The notes: a model not told the origin generated them from the letters alone. DNA of 64,000 nucleotides from Paucimonas sp. (GCA_031253995.1 JAIRVG010000028.1:1-64000); one strand, 5' to 3'; counted from the stretch's first letter, positions 38,928 to 48,380 are shown. Program-made: numbers and translations.

Positions 38928-40232
38928 ATGAGCACAGCCAATACCGCAGAACCCGTCGCGCTTGCCCGTCAACAATCGACCCACTCCACCGTCACCTGGC
39001 GGCTGATGCCGCTGCTGCTGGTGTGTTACCTGTTCGCCCACCTCGACCGCATCAACATCGGCTTCGCCAAGATGCAGATGAGCACCGACCTGCACTTCAG
39101 CGACACGGTGTATGGCCTGGGCGCCGGCCTGTTCTTCATCGCCTACGCCATGTTCGGCGTGCCGAGCAACATGGCCCTGGACCGTGTCGGCCCACGCCGC
39201 TGGATTGCCACCCTGATGGTGGTCTGGGGCGCACTGTCGACCAGCATGCTGCTGGTGGAAAGCGCCAGCGGCTTCTATGTGCTGCGCTTCCTCCTGGGCG
39301 TGGCCGAGGCCGGCTTCTTCCCGGGCATCCTGGTCTACCTCAACCGCTGGTACCCGGCCCGTCGCCGTGCCGGCATCACCGCGCTGTTCGCCATTGCCGT
39401 GCCCATGGCCGGCGTAGTTGGCGGCCCGCTGTCGGGCGGCATCCTCGAACTCTTCCATGACGCCGCCGGCCTGCGCGGCTGGCAGTGGATGTTCCTGCTC
39501 GAAGGCGCGCCGGTGATCCTGCTCGGCCTGGTGGTCCTCAAGTGCCTGCCGGACAGCTTCGACAACGTCAGCTGGCTCAGCGCCGAACAGAAACGCGACC
39601 TGCGCGAGCAACTGGCCCAGGAAGAAACCCGCAAGCCGATCAACTCCTTCGGCGGCATCCTCAGCGACGCCCGCGTGTGGCTGCTGGTGGCGGTGTACTG
39701 CGCGGTGATGCTGGCGGTGAACACCCTGGCCTTCTGGATGCCGACCCTGATCCACGGCGCCGGCATCGGCAGCGACGGCCGCGTCGGCCTGCTCAGCGCC
39801 GTGCCGTACCTGGCCGGCTGCTTCTTCATGATCGCCTGCGGGCGCTCTTCGGACCGTCGCCGCGAACGCCGCTGGCACCTGTGCGTGCCGCTGCTGATGT
39901 CGGCCGTCGGTATCGCCGTGGCCGGTATCGCCCCGGACAACGCGACCCTGGTCATGAGCGGCCTGATCGTCGCCGGCATGGGCGCCAGCGCCGCGCTGCC
40001 GATGTTCTGGCAACTGCCACCGGCGTTCCTGTCCAACACCACCCAGGCCGCCGGTATCGGCCTGATCAGCTCGCTGGGCAGCATCGCCTCGTTCGCCGCG
40101 CCCTACCTGATCGGCTGGATGCGCGACACCACCCACAGCGCCAGCCTCGCCCTGTACGTGCTGGCCGTCTTCATCACGCTCGGAGGCCTGTTGGTGCTGC
40201 GCACCCAGGCCGCCACCGTCAACCCTCAGTAA
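38928..40232 (+). CDS. hpaX: MFS transporter, probable 4-hydroxyphenylacetate permease
   Basis: Major facilitator protein of 434 residues with 12 hydrophobic segments, of the anion:cation symporter group. The motif YLFAHLDRINIGFAKMQM at TM1 and the loop 2-3 region MALDRVGPRRWIA are typical. Its place between hpaF and hpaH matches HpaX, which takes up 4-hydroxyphenylacetate and related acids. The substrate here may be homoprotocatechuate itself, since hpaBC is not linked. Confidence 0.88.
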   Translation: MSTANTAEPVALARQQSTHSTVTWRLMPLLLVCYLFAHLDRINIGFAKMQMSTDLHFSDTVYGLGAGLFFIAYAMFGVPSNMALDRVGPRRWIATLMVVWGALSTSMLLVESASGFYVLRFLLGVAEAGFFPGILVYLNRWYPARRRAGITALFAIAVPMAGVVGGPLSGGILELFHDAAGLRGWQWMFLLEGAPVILLGLVVLKCLPDSFDNVSWLSAEQKRDLREQLAQEETRKPINSFGGILSDARVWLLVAVYCAVMLAVNTLAFWMPTLIHGAGIGSDGRVGLLSAVPYLAGCFFMIACGRSSDRRRERRWHLCVPLLMSAVGIAVAGIAPDNATLVMSGLIVAGMGASAALPMFWQLPPAFLSNTTQAAGIGLISSLGSIASFAAPYLIGWMRDTTHSASLALYVLAVFITLGGLLVLRTQAATVNPQ

Positions 40233-40244
40233 GAGATTCCGACC

Positions 40245-41048
40245 ATGCTCGACCACAGCCAGATCCTCGCCGCCGCGGCCCAACTGGACCGCGCCGAACG
40301 CAGCCGTGAACAGGTGCGCCAGTTCTCCCTGGAACACCCCGGCATCACCATCGAGGACGCCTACGCCATCCAGCGCGCCTGGGTGGAACAGAAGATCAAG
40401 GACGGGCGCAAGCTGGTCGGCCACAAGATCGGCCTGACCTCCCGCGCCATGCAGGTATCGTCGAACATCACCGAACCGGACTACGGCGCGCTGCTGGACG
40501 ACATGCTGTTCGACGAAGGCACCGACATTCCGTTCGAGCGCTTCATCGTGCCGCGGGTGGAAGTGGAGCTGGCGTTCATCCTCGGCAAGCCGCTGAAAGG
40601 CCCGAACGTCACGGTGTTCGACGTGCTCGACGCCACCGAGTGGGTGATCCCGGCGCTGGAAATCATCGACGCGCGGATCCAGCAGGTCGACCCGCAGACC
40701 CAAGCCACCCGCAAGGTCTTCGACACCATCTCGGACAACGCCGCCAACGCCGGCGTGGTCATGGGCGGGCGCCCGGTGCGGCCGACCGACATCGACCTGC
40801 GCAAGGTCCCGGCGGTGCTCTACCGCAATGGCGTGATCGAGGAATCCGGCGTGTCTGCCGCCGTGCTCAACCACCCGGCCAAGGGCGTGGCATGGCTGGC
40901 CAACAAGCTGGCGCCGTACGACGTGACCCTGGAAGCCGGGCAGATCATCCTCGGCGGTTCCTTCACCCGTCCGGTGGCGGCGCGTCCGGGCGACACCTTC
41001 CATGTCGACTACGACATGCTCGGCTCCATCGCCTGCCGTTTCGTCTGA
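40245..41048 (+). CDS. hpaH: 2-oxo-hept-4-ene-1,7-dioate hydratase
   Basis: Protein of 267 residues of the FAH-like hydratase family (HpaH/MhpD group). Visible motifs are [12 protein letters not shown] and the acidic metal-site stretch [13 protein letters not shown], then [20 protein letters not shown]. It adds water to 2-oxo-hept-4-ene-1,7-dioate to give the HpaI substrate. The gene starts 12 bases after hpaX and precedes hpaI by 13 bases. Confidence 0.94.
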   Translation: MLDHSQILAAAAQLDRAERSREQVRQFSLEHPGITIEDAYAIQRAWVEQKIKDGRKLVGHKIGLTSRAMQVSSNITEPDYGALLDDMLFDEGTDIPFERFIVPRVEVELAFILGKPLKGPNVTVFDVLDATEWVIPALEIIDARIQQVDPQTQATRKVFDTISDNAANAGVVMGGRPVRPTDIDLRKVPAVLYRNGVIEESGVSAAVLNHPAKGVAWLANKLAPYDVTLEAGQIILGGSFTRPVAARPGDTFHVDYDMLGSIACRFV

Positions 41049-41061
41049 TCAGGAGGTCTTC

Positions 41062-41865
41062 ATGGACATGCCCGTCAACCGCTTCAAACAACGCCTGCAG
41101 CAGGACCAGGCGCAAATCGGCCTGTGGCTCGGCCTGGCCGATGCCTACTGCGCGGAGCTGGCGGCCAATGCCGGCTTCGACTGGCTGCTGATCGACGGCG
41201 AACACGCGCCCAACGATCTGCGCGGCATGCTCTCGCAGCTGCAGGCCGTGGCGCCCTACGCCAGCGAGGCGATCATCCGTCCGGTGATCGGCGATACCGC
41301 GCTGATCAAGCAGGTCCTCGATATCGGCGCGCAGACGCTGCTGGTGCCGATGGTCGACAGCGCCGAACAGGCGCGCCAGCTGGTGCGTGCCGTGCACTAT
41401 CCGCCCAAGGGCGTGCGCGGCGTGGGTAGCGCGTTGGCGCGGGCGTCGCGCTGGAACAGCATTCCGGGGTACCTGGATCATGCCGATGCGCAGATGTGCC
41501 TGCTGGTGCAGATCGAGAACCTGGAAGCACTGGCGAACCTGGACGAGATCGTCGCGGTGGAGGGTGTGGACGGCGTGTTCATCGGGCCGGCGGACCTGAG
41601 CGCGGCCATGGGGCATCGCGGCAATCCGGGGCACCCGGACGTGCAGGCGGCGATCGAGGACGCGATCCTGCGGATTACCAAGGCCGGCAAGGCGGCGGGG
41701 ATTCTCAGTGCGGACGAGAAACTGGCGCGGCGCTATATCGAGCTGGGGGCGAAGTTCGTTGCCGTTGGCGTCGATACCACGGTGCTGATGCGCGGGTTGC
41801 AGGGGTTGGCGGCGAAGTTCAAGGAAGGCCAGGTGGTTGAGCCGACTTCCGGCGGCGTCTATTAG
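41062..41865 (+). CDS. hpaI: 4-hydroxy-2-oxoheptanedioate aldolase
   Basis: Class II aldolase of 267 residues of the HpcH/HpaI family. It splits 4-hydroxy-2-oxoheptanedioate into pyruvate and succinic semialdehyde, the last pathway step. Family motifs: [16 protein letters not shown], the catalytic-region [14 protein letters not shown], and the metal-site part [20 protein letters not shown] precedes the ATG at 41062, which was preferred over an upstream in-frame start inside hpaH. Confidence 0.95.
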   Translation: MDMPVNRFKQRLQQDQAQIGLWLGLADAYCAELAANAGFDWLLIDGEHAPNDLRGMLSQLQAVAPYASEAIIRPVIGDTALIKQVLDIGAQTLLVPMVDSAEQARQLVRAVHYPPKGVRGVGSALARASRWNSIPGYLDHADAQMCLLVQIENLEALANLDEIVAVEGVDGVFIGPADLSAAMGHRGNPGHPDVQAAIEDAILRITKAGKAAGILSADEKLARRYIELGAKFVAVGVDTTVLMRGLQGLAAKFKEGQVVEPTSGGVY

Positions 41866-41870
41866 ATAGC

Positions 41871-41931
41871 TATCGCTGGCAAGCCAGCTCCCACAGGGAC
41901 TGTGGGAGCTGGCTTGCCAGCGATGAGGCCC
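41871..41931. repeat. REP doublet after hpaI
   Basis: Compact inverted pair of the REP unit (about 41871-41898 and 41899-41931) with almost no spacer, filling the gap between convergent hpaI and hpaR. It would make one long hairpin and may serve as a shared terminator. Confidence 0.9.
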
Positions 41932-41937
41932 TCAAGA

Positions 41938-42363
41938 TCACCGCCGAACCTGCTTCAGCTCATCCAATAGCCCAAGCAACTGCTTCAGCTTTTCCTCCCC
42001 AAACTGCCCCTGCAACGCCTGGTAATTGGCCTCCATGCACTGGCTCATCGAGGCAAAGCTCTCCTCGCCCTTCTCCGCCAGCTCCACCAGCACCCGTCGC
42101 TGGTCATTCTCGGCCTTGCGCCGCTTCACCAGCCCGGCGGCCTCCATGCGCACCAGCACGCCGGTCATGCTCGGCTTGAGGATGCAGGCCTGGTCCGCCA
42201 GGCGATAGATCTCCATTTCGCCCTGCTGGCGCAGGATACGGATCACCCGCCACTGCTGCTCGGTCAGGCCGTGTTCGTTGAGGGAAGGTCGGAAGAAGCG
42301 CATGGCAGCTTCGCGGGCTTGCAAAAGGGTCAGTGTCAGGGACTGACGAGGACGACTGGACAT
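41938..42363 (-). CDS. hpaR: MarR-family repressor of the homoprotocatechuate operon
   Basis: Protein of 141 residues matching HpaR. The winged HTH is visible as GLTEQQWRVIRILRQQGEME, then the recognition helix region ILKPSMTGVLVRMEAAGLV and the wing RRKAENDQRRVLVEL. HpaR represses the hpaG-I genes until homoprotocatechuate-type inducers bind. It converges with hpaI across a REP doublet. A candidate autoregulatory site lies just before its start. Confidence 0.93.
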   Translation of the reverse strand: MSSRPRQSLTLTLLQAREAAMRFFRPSLNEHGLTEQQWRVIRILRQQGEMEIYRLADQACILKPSMTGVLVRMEAAGLVKRRKAENDQRRVLVELAEKGEESFASMSQCMEANYQALQGQFGEEKLKQLLGLLDELKQVRR

Positions 42364-42389
42364 GGAAACTCGGGGTTCTCAGGCTATTT

Positions 42390-42405
42390 GTTAATACTTT
42401 AACAA
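42390..42405. promoter_or_regulatory. Inverted motif before hpaR, candidate autoregulatory operator
   Basis: GTTAATACTTTAACAA (longer dyad 42387-42406), 27 bases upstream of the hpaR start. It equals the second motif before hpaG1 except for the four central bases, which supports binding by HpaR at both places. Confidence 0.65.
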
Positions 42406-42540
42406 AAACCGTACCACGCAACAGTGCCCCGACTGCTCTGGCAACCCGGAACAAATGCCGCGGCACGGGCGATCAAGACTTCATGTGCGCCAAGGGCCTT
42501 AATGACGGCATCTTCATTCCCTTGTTCAAGGAACACTGCC

Positions 42541-42906
42541 ATGACCCTTATTGCCAGCCAGCAGAACATCCAGCTCAGCGACCTCGACGCCTGGGGCACC
42601 GTTGCCGACCTGGGTTCGGAAATTCTCGAAGGCGAAGTGCGCGCCTTCGGCAAGATGACCTTCGGTGCGCCGACCGATGCGGTCAGCAGCGCCTATTTCG
42701 GCGTGACCCAGGGCAAGTTCCGCATGGTCTACCCGTTCAACGAACAGGCCGTGGTGGTGACCGGCGCGGTGCGCCTGACCGACGAAAGCACCGGCCAGGT
42801 GACCGAGTACGAGGTGGGTGACAGCTGGTTCGTGACCAAGGGCACGCCAGTGCTGTGGGAGATCCTGAGCGAGAGCTTCGTGAAGCATTATTTCGCCGTA
42901 GCCTGA
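42541..42906 (+). CDS. Cupin-domain protein (cupin_3 type)
   Basis: Small protein of 121 residues with a single cupin barrel. The GKFRMVYPFNEQAVVVTGAV strand region and YEVGDSWFVTKGTPVLWEI correspond to the two cupin motifs of the DUF861/cupin_3 group. The ATG at 42541 has AAGGAAC upstream; longer upstream frames are not conserved-looking. It diverges from hpaR and is followed by a REP doublet. Function unknown, possibly binding or turnover of a small organic compound. Confidence 0.8.
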   Translation: MTLIASQQNIQLSDLDAWGTVADLGSEILEGEVRAFGKMTFGAPTDAVSSAYFGVTQGKFRMVYPFNEQAVVVTGAVRLTDESTGQVTEYEVGDSWFVTKGTPVLWEILSESFVKHYFAVA

Positions 42907-42920
42907 CCGTTTTGCATCAA

Positions 42921-43032
42921 GTTTTAGGGCCCTATCGCTGGCAAGCCAGCTCCCACAGGTCTCTCCCGCTGCCGTTGAGGCTGGAGGAGAACCTTGTGGG
43001 AGCTGGCTTGCCAGCGAATAGGGCCCTAAAAC
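42921..43032. repeat. Extended REP doublet
   Basis: Inverted pair (42921-42959 and 42993-43032) whose arms extend beyond the usual unit to include GTTTTAGGGCCCTA and its complement. It lies between the convergent cupin and tetR genes and could terminate both. Confidence 0.92.
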
Positions 43033-43033
43033 C

Positions 43034-43612
43034 TTACACAGCCGCTTCCAGCGACGCCGCAAAGATCGTCCACATCGCCCTCAGGCGCCGCTCATACGCC
43101 GCCTGCCCCGCATAGATCAGCTCAACCGTCAGGCTGTCGATCACCCCCAGGTAGGCATCGACGAACAGCTGCCGCCGCTCCGCGTTCAACTGCGGGAACT
43201 GCTCCGCCAACTCCTTGCCGAACACCTCGCCCATGCGCAGCAGGTACGCCTCGAAGCCCGAGGAAATCATCGGCCGCAGATCCGCCGGCGGGAAGAACGC
43301 CGCCCGCAGCAGGAAGCGCAGGTGCGCCGACTCCTGGAACCGCTCCGCCAGCCGCTGCCCGTACAAGGCCCCGGGCAAGCCGGTATCGGCGGCGAAGCAG
43401 CCATCCACATACAAGCGCTCGGCCTCGATGGCCCGCTCGAACACCGCCTCGAACAAATCCACCTTGCTGCTGAAATGCGCATACAGCGACGGCTTGCGCA
43501 TGCCCACCGCCACCGCGATGTCGTTGAGCGAGGCGGCGTCGTAGCCGGATTCGGCGAACTGCTCGACCGCTACCACGCAAATCTTCTCCGCCGAAGGCGA
43601 CAGGACTCTCAT
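43034..43612 (-). CDS. TetR-family transcriptional regulator
   Basis: Protein of 192 residues. The N-terminal HTH reads AASLNDIAVAVGMRKPSLYAHFSSKVDLFEA-like, the standard TetR pattern; the rest is a helical ligand domain. It lies 28 bases downstream of a drug-efflux MFS gene on the same strand, so the pair is probably one operon autorepressed from the MFS promoter, where a long inverted repeat is found. The inducer is probably a toxic compound carried by the pump. Confidence 0.88.
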   Translation of the reverse strand: MRVLSPSAEKICVVAVEQFAESGYDAASLNDIAVAVGMRKPSLYAHFSSKVDLFEAVFERAIEAERLYVDGCFAADTGLPGALYGQRLAERFQESAHLRFLLRAAFFPPADLRPMISSGFEAYLLRMGEVFGKELAEQFPQLNAERRQLFVDAYLGVIDSLTVELIYAGQAAYERRLRAMWTIFAASLEAAV

Positions 43613-43640
43613 GCAACACTTCTCCAGGCAAACGGGTGAA

Positions 43641-44864
43641 TCAATGACCGGCCAGGCTGTTCAGTTCAGCCGGCGCATGACGGGTGCTGGCATGTACCAG
43701 CGCGGCGACCACCAAGGCCGCCAGACTCAACAACAAGGCCCAGTGCGCCGCGCCCAGGGGCGCCATGATGCCTGACAACGGCGTGGCCGACGACGAAATG
43801 ATCAGCTGCAAGGCACCCAGCAGCGCGGCCGTGGAACCCAGGGCGCGGGTCTGCGAGGACATCACCAGCGACATCAGGGTCGCCTCGCACACACCCAGGC
43901 CGAACATCGCCAGGGCCATGCCGACGACGATGCCCCACAGGCCCGCGCCCAGCTGGACACCGAGCACGGCGACCAGCGCCCCCACCAGCATCGACCCGGC
44001 ACCCCAGCGCGCCAGGCGCACCAGGCCCTTGCGCGCCACCAGGCGACCGGCGGTGATCGCACCCAGCAGGATGGCCACGCCGGTGGCGCCGAACAGCGCG
44101 CCGAACGCCTCCACCGACAAACCGAAATGGTGCTGGTAGACGAACGCCGCCCCACCGATATAGGCGAACAGGAAGAAGAACACCGCCGACAGCGCCAGCG
44201 CCGGGCGCAGGAAGGCGCCATCGCCGGCGATACGGGCGTAGGTGCGCAGGAACTCCGCCGGCCGCCAGGCCATGCGCTTGTCCAGCGGCAGGGTCTCCTT
44301 GAGCACCAGCGCCGAGTTCAGCAGCACCAGCACACCCAGCCCGGCCAGGGTCAGCATGATCGCCCGCCAGCCGAAATGGGCGCCGATAAAGCCACCCAGC
44401 GCCGGGGCGATGACCGGGGCCAGGCCCTCGATGGTCATCAGCAGGGCGAAGATCTGCGCGGCCCGCGCGCCCGAGGCGACATCGCGGACCATGCTCATGA
44501 TCACCACCAGGGTCAGGGCGCTGCCCAGGCCCTGGACGAAACGCGCCAGCAGCAGCGCATCGAGGCTGCTGGCCTGGGCAGCGGCCAGGGAACTGACGAC
44601 GAACACCGCCAGCCCGGCAAGCAACGGCCGACGGCGGCCCAGGGTGTCCACCACCGGCCCGAACAGCAACTGTCCGGCGCCCATGGCAAGCAGGAAGACG
44701 GTCAGGGTCAGTTGCACCCTGGCATAGGACGCCCCGTACTCCTCGGCGATACCGGGCATGCTGGCCAGGTACATGTCGACCGCCGACGGACCAAGGGCAC
44801 CGATCAGGGCCAGGGCAACGGCGAATCCGACGTGAGGGGTCGGGACGGATTCCGGGATTTGCAT
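43641..44864 (-). CDS. MFS efflux transporter, Bcr/CflA type
   Basis: Transporter of 407 residues with 12 hydrophobic segments. The N-terminal VDMYLASMPGIAEEYG stretch and the loop motif GPVVDTLGRRRPLLAG match the drug:H+ antiporter-1 (Bcr/CflA) group. It is first in an operon with the TetR gene. Export of drugs or metabolites from the cytosol is expected; specificity is unknown. Confidence 0.88.
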   Translation of the reverse strand: MQIPESVPTPHVGFAVALALIGALGPSAVDMYLASMPGIAEEYGASYARVQLTLTVFLLAMGAGQLLFGPVVDTLGRRRPLLAGLAVFVVSSLAAAQASSLDALLLARFVQGLGSALTLVVIMSMVRDVASGARAAQIFALLMTIEGLAPVIAPALGGFIGAHFGWRAIMLTLAGLGVLVLLNSALVLKETLPLDKRMAWRPAEFLRTYARIAGDGAFLRPALALSAVFFFLFAYIGGAAFVYQHHFGLSVEAFGALFGATGVAILLGAITAGRLVARKGLVRLARWGAGSMLVGALVAVLGVQLGAGLWGIVVGMALAMFGLGVCEATLMSLVMSSQTRALGSTAALLGALQLIISSSATPLSGIMAPLGAAHWALLLSLAALVVAALVHASTRHAPAELNSLAGH

Positions 44865-44897
44865 AAACTCGCATCCAAGTAAGGGTTGGAACGTGAA

Positions 44898-44944
44898 ACC
44901 GGTCGTCAGGTCAATCTTTAACCTAACGACCGGTAGGTAGACAA
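44898..44944. promoter_or_regulatory. Long inverted repeat before the MFS-tetR operon, candidate TetR operator
   Basis: ACCGGTCGT at 44898-44906 pairs perfectly with ACGACCGGT at 44936-44944; inner AGGT and ACCT continue the symmetry. It lies 34 bases upstream of the MFS start, overlapping the likely promoter. Confidence 0.6.
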
Positions 44945-45007
44945 CTTGGGCGAGCCTAAAGGCAACCTTTCACAGGGTCAAGTCAACGACAGGTCAAATT
45001 CCTTTTC

Positions 45008-45967
45008 TCAGCTCAGGACCAGGCCCGCGAGGCTGCTGCTGCGGAAGTCCTTGGGCGACTGCTCGTACTGCTTCTTGAACGACCGGCTGAAATGCGCCGA
45101 ATCGGTGAAGCCCCACTTGTAGGCGATGGTGGTGATGGACTCGGTCTTGTGGATCGGGTTGGCCAGGTCGTCGGCGCTGCGCTGCAGGCGGGCGCGCTGG
45201 ATGTAGCGGCAGACGCTGTCGCCCTGCTCCTCGAACAGGCGGTACAGGTGGCGCACCGAGATGTTCAGGCGGCTGGCCAGGCTGACCGGGGTCAGGCCGG
45301 GTTGGCCGAGGGATTCGTCGATGACCTTCTGCACGTAGCTGCGCAGGTCGGCGCCCTGCAGCGAGGCCGGCAGGCGCGCATCCTCGTCGCTGCCTTCGAG
45401 GGCCGAGCCGAGCAGCGACAGGAAGGCGCTGTGCAGGGCATCGCCTTCAGCGTGCTCGCCTTCGCCGGGGGCGGTCTCCTTGCACAGCTGGTCCATCAGC
45501 AGGTGGAGCATGCGCCCGCAGGCCTTGCTCTGGGAGATCTTGCCGAAGATCTTCTGGTCGCCGCCCAGTTGCCGGCTGACCTGGTCCCGGGACAGCGACA
45601 GCGAGGCGTGCTCGATCAGGCCGAAAGGCATGATCTCGCAGGCGCCCACGGCGTCCATCAGCAGCATCTCGCCGGGGGCCAGTTGCAGGCTGGTGCCGTG
45701 CTGGGTGATCTGGGAAAAACCGGTGCGCTGGCTGACCAGGAAGCAATGCTGGTCGTTGTCGCGGTCGGCCTTGAGGCCGTTGCGCCGGATCACGCCGGCA
45801 TTGGTGCGCAGGTTGGCCATGCCCAGGCCTCCCCGTGACCAGGTGGAAATCTCGCCGATGAACAGCGAGCGGTTGAATGCAAGTTCGGTTTCGAAATGTC
45901 CGCACGTTGCCTGCATCGCCGCGTTCCAGCGATCCAGGGCCGAGCAGGTGGCCAGATGGATACTCAT
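45008..45967 (-). CDS. AraC-family regulator, FeaR-like
   Basis: Protein of 319 residues. The N-terminal ligand domain carries the AraC-binding-like-2 pattern (WSRGGLGMANLRTNAGVIRR, APGEMLLMDAVGACEI); the C-terminal AraC HTH includes SLASRLNISVRHLYRLFEEQ and YKWGFTDSAHFSRSFKKQY. It most resembles FeaR, activator of amine oxidase and phenylacetaldehyde dehydrogenase genes for tyramine and phenethylamine use. The start at 45967 follows GGAGGT. No amine oxidase gene is in the window, but the hpa pathway that would take tyramine-derived acid lies nearby. Confidence 0.75.
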   Translation of the reverse strand: MSIHLATCSALDRWNAAMQATCGHFETELAFNRSLFIGEISTWSRGGLGMANLRTNAGVIRRNGLKADRDNDQHCFLVSQRTGFSQITQHGTSLQLAPGEMLLMDAVGACEIMPFGLIEHASLSLSRDQVSRQLGGDQKIFGKISQSKACGRMLHLLMDQLCKETAPGEGEHAEGDALHSAFLSLLGSALEGSDEDARLPASLQGADLRSYVQKVIDESLGQPGLTPVSLASRLNISVRHLYRLFEEQGDSVCRYIQRARLQRSADDLANPIHKTESITTIAYKWGFTDSAHFSRSFKKQYEQSPKDFRSSSLAGLVLS

Positions 45968-46102
45968 GCGTACCTCCACAGTGGCATCTTGTTTTTGTCG
46001 GGCAATAGTTAACATGTTATCTATATGCACGCAACAATTCCGTAAGCACAGGTGTGAAAGCATATTGAGTGCCAACCTTTCGTTAGGTCGGTTTGCACCG
46101 AT

Positions 46103-46135
46103 CCTGTGGGAGCTGGCTTGCCAGCTCCCACAGGG
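46103..46135. repeat. Minimal REP palindrome
   Basis: A single compact palindrome in which the two CCTGTGGGAGCTGGC arms are joined head to head, without the GATAGGGCC tails of the other copies. It lies in the 186-base gap upstream of the FeaR-like gene. Confidence 0.85.
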
Positions 46136-46153
46136 TTTTGCAGTGTTTTCGGA

Positions 46154-46741
46154 TCAGTGGTCTTCCAGCAGTCTCTTGAAGCCGATCAAAGTGGTCAGCA
46201 ACAACTCCTTCTGCTGCGAATCCAGGCGGATATAGCGGCGAAACGCCGGCATCCTGTTAACAACTTCACTACCGCCCATATGCTCCAGGACCACCGTCCA
46301 CTGCCCTTCGGCACGCTCCAGGCGCAGGCGCTTGAAGTCCAGCGGCATGAGCGCCTGGTACAGGGTGGCGTCCTGCTCCAGGCGCTGGCGCAGTTGCTCC
46401 ATCAGCCCCGCCTCCCCGCCCTTCTGCTTCCAGCCCAGGCCACTGCGACGAATCGCGCCAGTGTGGTGCAACTCCAGGCTCGCAGTGCCCTCGGAAGCGG
46501 CACTGCACTGCAAGCGAAACTCGCAGACCACGATATGCATCAGCAGCTGCGACTCGGTGCGCTCGCGCACCTCGAACTCCACCCCGCCGGCCAGGCTGAA
46601 ACGCGCCCGGCCGGGCTCCAGCACCTGGCACCCGGCCAGGCCGAGGTTGCGCCGCAGGTACTCCAGGGTCACCCCCGGGCGATAGCCCGAGGGTGCGCGG
46701 TCAAACAGTCTTTGCCAGAGGTTCGGCGTGGTGGCTGCCAT
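46154..46741 (-). CDS. DUF3156 family protein
   Basis: Soluble protein of 195 residues of the DUF3156 family, a Pseudomonas-type family of unknown function found with APC permeases. The start at 46741 (MAATTPNLWQRLFDRAP) lies 41 bases inside the 3' end of the permease gene in another frame, so the two are translationally linked. There is no signal peptide or membrane segment. The link suggests a role tied to the transported amine or amino acid, which is inference. Confidence 0.75.
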   Translation of the reverse strand: MAATTPNLWQRLFDRAPSGYRPGVTLEYLRRNLGLAGCQVLEPGRARFSLAGGVEFEVRERTESQLLMHIVVCEFRLQCSAASEGTASLELHHTGAIRRSGLGWKQKGGEAGLMEQLRQRLEQDATLYQALMPLDFKRLRLERAEGQWTVVLEHMGGSEVVNRMPAFRRYIRLDSQQKELLLTTLIGFKRLLEDH

Positions 46742-48203
46742 GATGCACTCCAGGTTCGTTGGCAAACTCCTTCGCCAGGACTTCCTCGACCACGGCCGGC
46801 TTGAACGGGTTGACCCGCTGCACGACCAGTGTCCAGAACAGCGCGTAGGCTGCCGTACCACCGAGCATCCAGGCGAACGGCACGTAGACGTCGGCAGGGT
46901 TCATGCCCGGCGGGGTGATGAACCACATGCCCAGCAGGATGCCGGCGCTCGATACGATCTGCGGCAGCGGGAAGAAGGGCGAGCGGTAGGCCCGTGGCAG
47001 GTCCGGACGGCGGATGCGCAGGATCACCACCGACACGGTCACCAGCAGGTACGCGGTGCTCCAGGCGCAGACCGCCGCCAGCACCAGGTGCATGATGTTG
47101 TCGGTGTTGCCGCCCAGGTACAGGGCGTGCAGGCACGGGATCAGCATGGCCACGAGGATGCACACCAGCGGGGTCTTGTAGCGCGGGTGCAGATAGGTGA
47201 AGACCTTCGGCAGCGCGCCGTCCACGGCCATGCCGTAGAGGATCCGCGGCACGCCGGCCATCAGGGTGTTGATGGTGGCGGCACCGGCGAACAGGAGGCC
47301 GACGCCCAGCCACAGCGGGCCGATGTCGCCCATCACCTGCTCGGCGAATTTCGGGATGGCCATCGGCGTGTCCAGCAGGTGCACGCCGCTGGCGGCGTCC
47401 AGCACCACGTTCTCCACCTGGCGCTTCATCGCCGCGCCGTAGATGAACATGCAGCTGGCCACGCCCAGCAGGCCGAGGGCCATGGCCCGTGGCATGGTCC
47501 GCGCCGAGCGGCGCAGGTCCGGGGCCAGCGGGGTGACGAATTCGCAGCCGACGAACATGAACATCGCCATGCCCACCAGGGACAGGATGGTGATCAGGTC
47601 GGTGCCAACCATGGATTCGCCGAACCAGCCGTCCAGTTGCACCGCCGGGGCGGCGATCAGGCCGAGCACGCCGAACACCATCAGGGTGGTCCACATGCCG
47701 AAGGTGAGGATGATCTCCGCCTTGCCGAACACGCTGACGCCAAAGGCGTTGAGGATGGCGAAGACCACCACGAAGCCGACGCCCAGCAGCCAGGAGCCGC
47801 CGGCGGATTCGGCCAGGGTGTTGAGGTGCTCGAAGTTCACCAGGGCCATCACCCCGGAGAGGATGGTTTCCGCGGTACCGGCGAAGACGTGGACGATCAG
47901 GTACGCCGACAGGGTGCCGGTAATGGCGAAGAAGCGGCCCATGCCGCAGTTGATGTAGTCGTAGACGGAGCCGGTGGTCGGCAGGATCGCCGCCGCTTCG
48001 GCGAAGGTGGTCGATTGCGCCAGCATCAGCACTACCGCGATCAGCATCGCCACGGCGAAGGCGCTGCCGCCGATGCCGAAGCCCATGGTCGCGGTCAGGA
48101 TGACGGGGCTGGCCATGATCAGGCCGATGGTGCTGGCAAGGGCGGTGGGGAACCCGATCGTGCCCCGGTTCAGGTGCGCGCTGAGTGAGTCATCGAGTGA
48201 CAT
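46701..48203 (-). CDS. APC-superfamily amino acid/amine permease
   Basis: Transporter of 500 residues with 12 or more hydrophobic helices. The TM1 pattern GFPTALASTIGLIMASPVIL and the segment ILPTTGSVYDYINCGMGRFFAITGT are typical of APC permeases of the ethanolamine/amino acid type. The start at 48203 has GAGG eight bases upstream; a longer open frame upstream is made of REP sequence and is not coding. It overlaps the DUF3156 gene and precedes the FeaR-like regulator on the same strand, so aromatic amine uptake is a reasonable guess. Confidence 0.85.
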   Translation of the reverse strand: MSLDDSLSAHLNRGTIGFPTALASTIGLIMASPVILTATMGFGIGGSAFAVAMLIAVVLMLAQSTTFAEAAAILPTTGSVYDYINCGMGRFFAITGTLSAYLIVHVFAGTAETILSGVMALVNFEHLNTLAESAGGSWLLGVGFVVVFAILNAFGVSVFGKAEIILTFGMWTTLMVFGVLGLIAAPAVQLDGWFGESMVGTDLITILSLVGMAMFMFVGCEFVTPLAPDLRRSARTMPRAMALGLLGVASCMFIYGAAMKRQVENVVLDAASGVHLLDTPMAIPKFAEQVMGDIGPLWLGVGLLFAGAATINTLMAGVPRILYGMAVDGALPKVFTYLHPRYKTPLVCILVAMLIPCLHALYLGGNTDNIMHLVLAAVCAWSTAYLLVTVSVVILRIRRPDLPRAYRSPFFPLPQIVSSAGILLGMWFITPPGMNPADVYVPFAWMLGGTAAYALFWTLVVQRVNPFKPAVVEEVLAKEFANEPGVHHGSHHAEPLAKTV

Positions 48204-48380
48204 GGTGAAGACCTCAAGTGCCGTTGTTATTGGTTGTGCGTCACTGTGCGCTGCGCAACCCTTCTCGTCTTGCCCCAGGCTGCCGGGGATTTTGTTGCTG
48301 GCTGCCAGGTGGCTGCCAGAGGCAAATCCTTGTGCCTTGGTCGTCGGAGGACGATCCTTGATGGTGTGTGGTGTTCTTTC

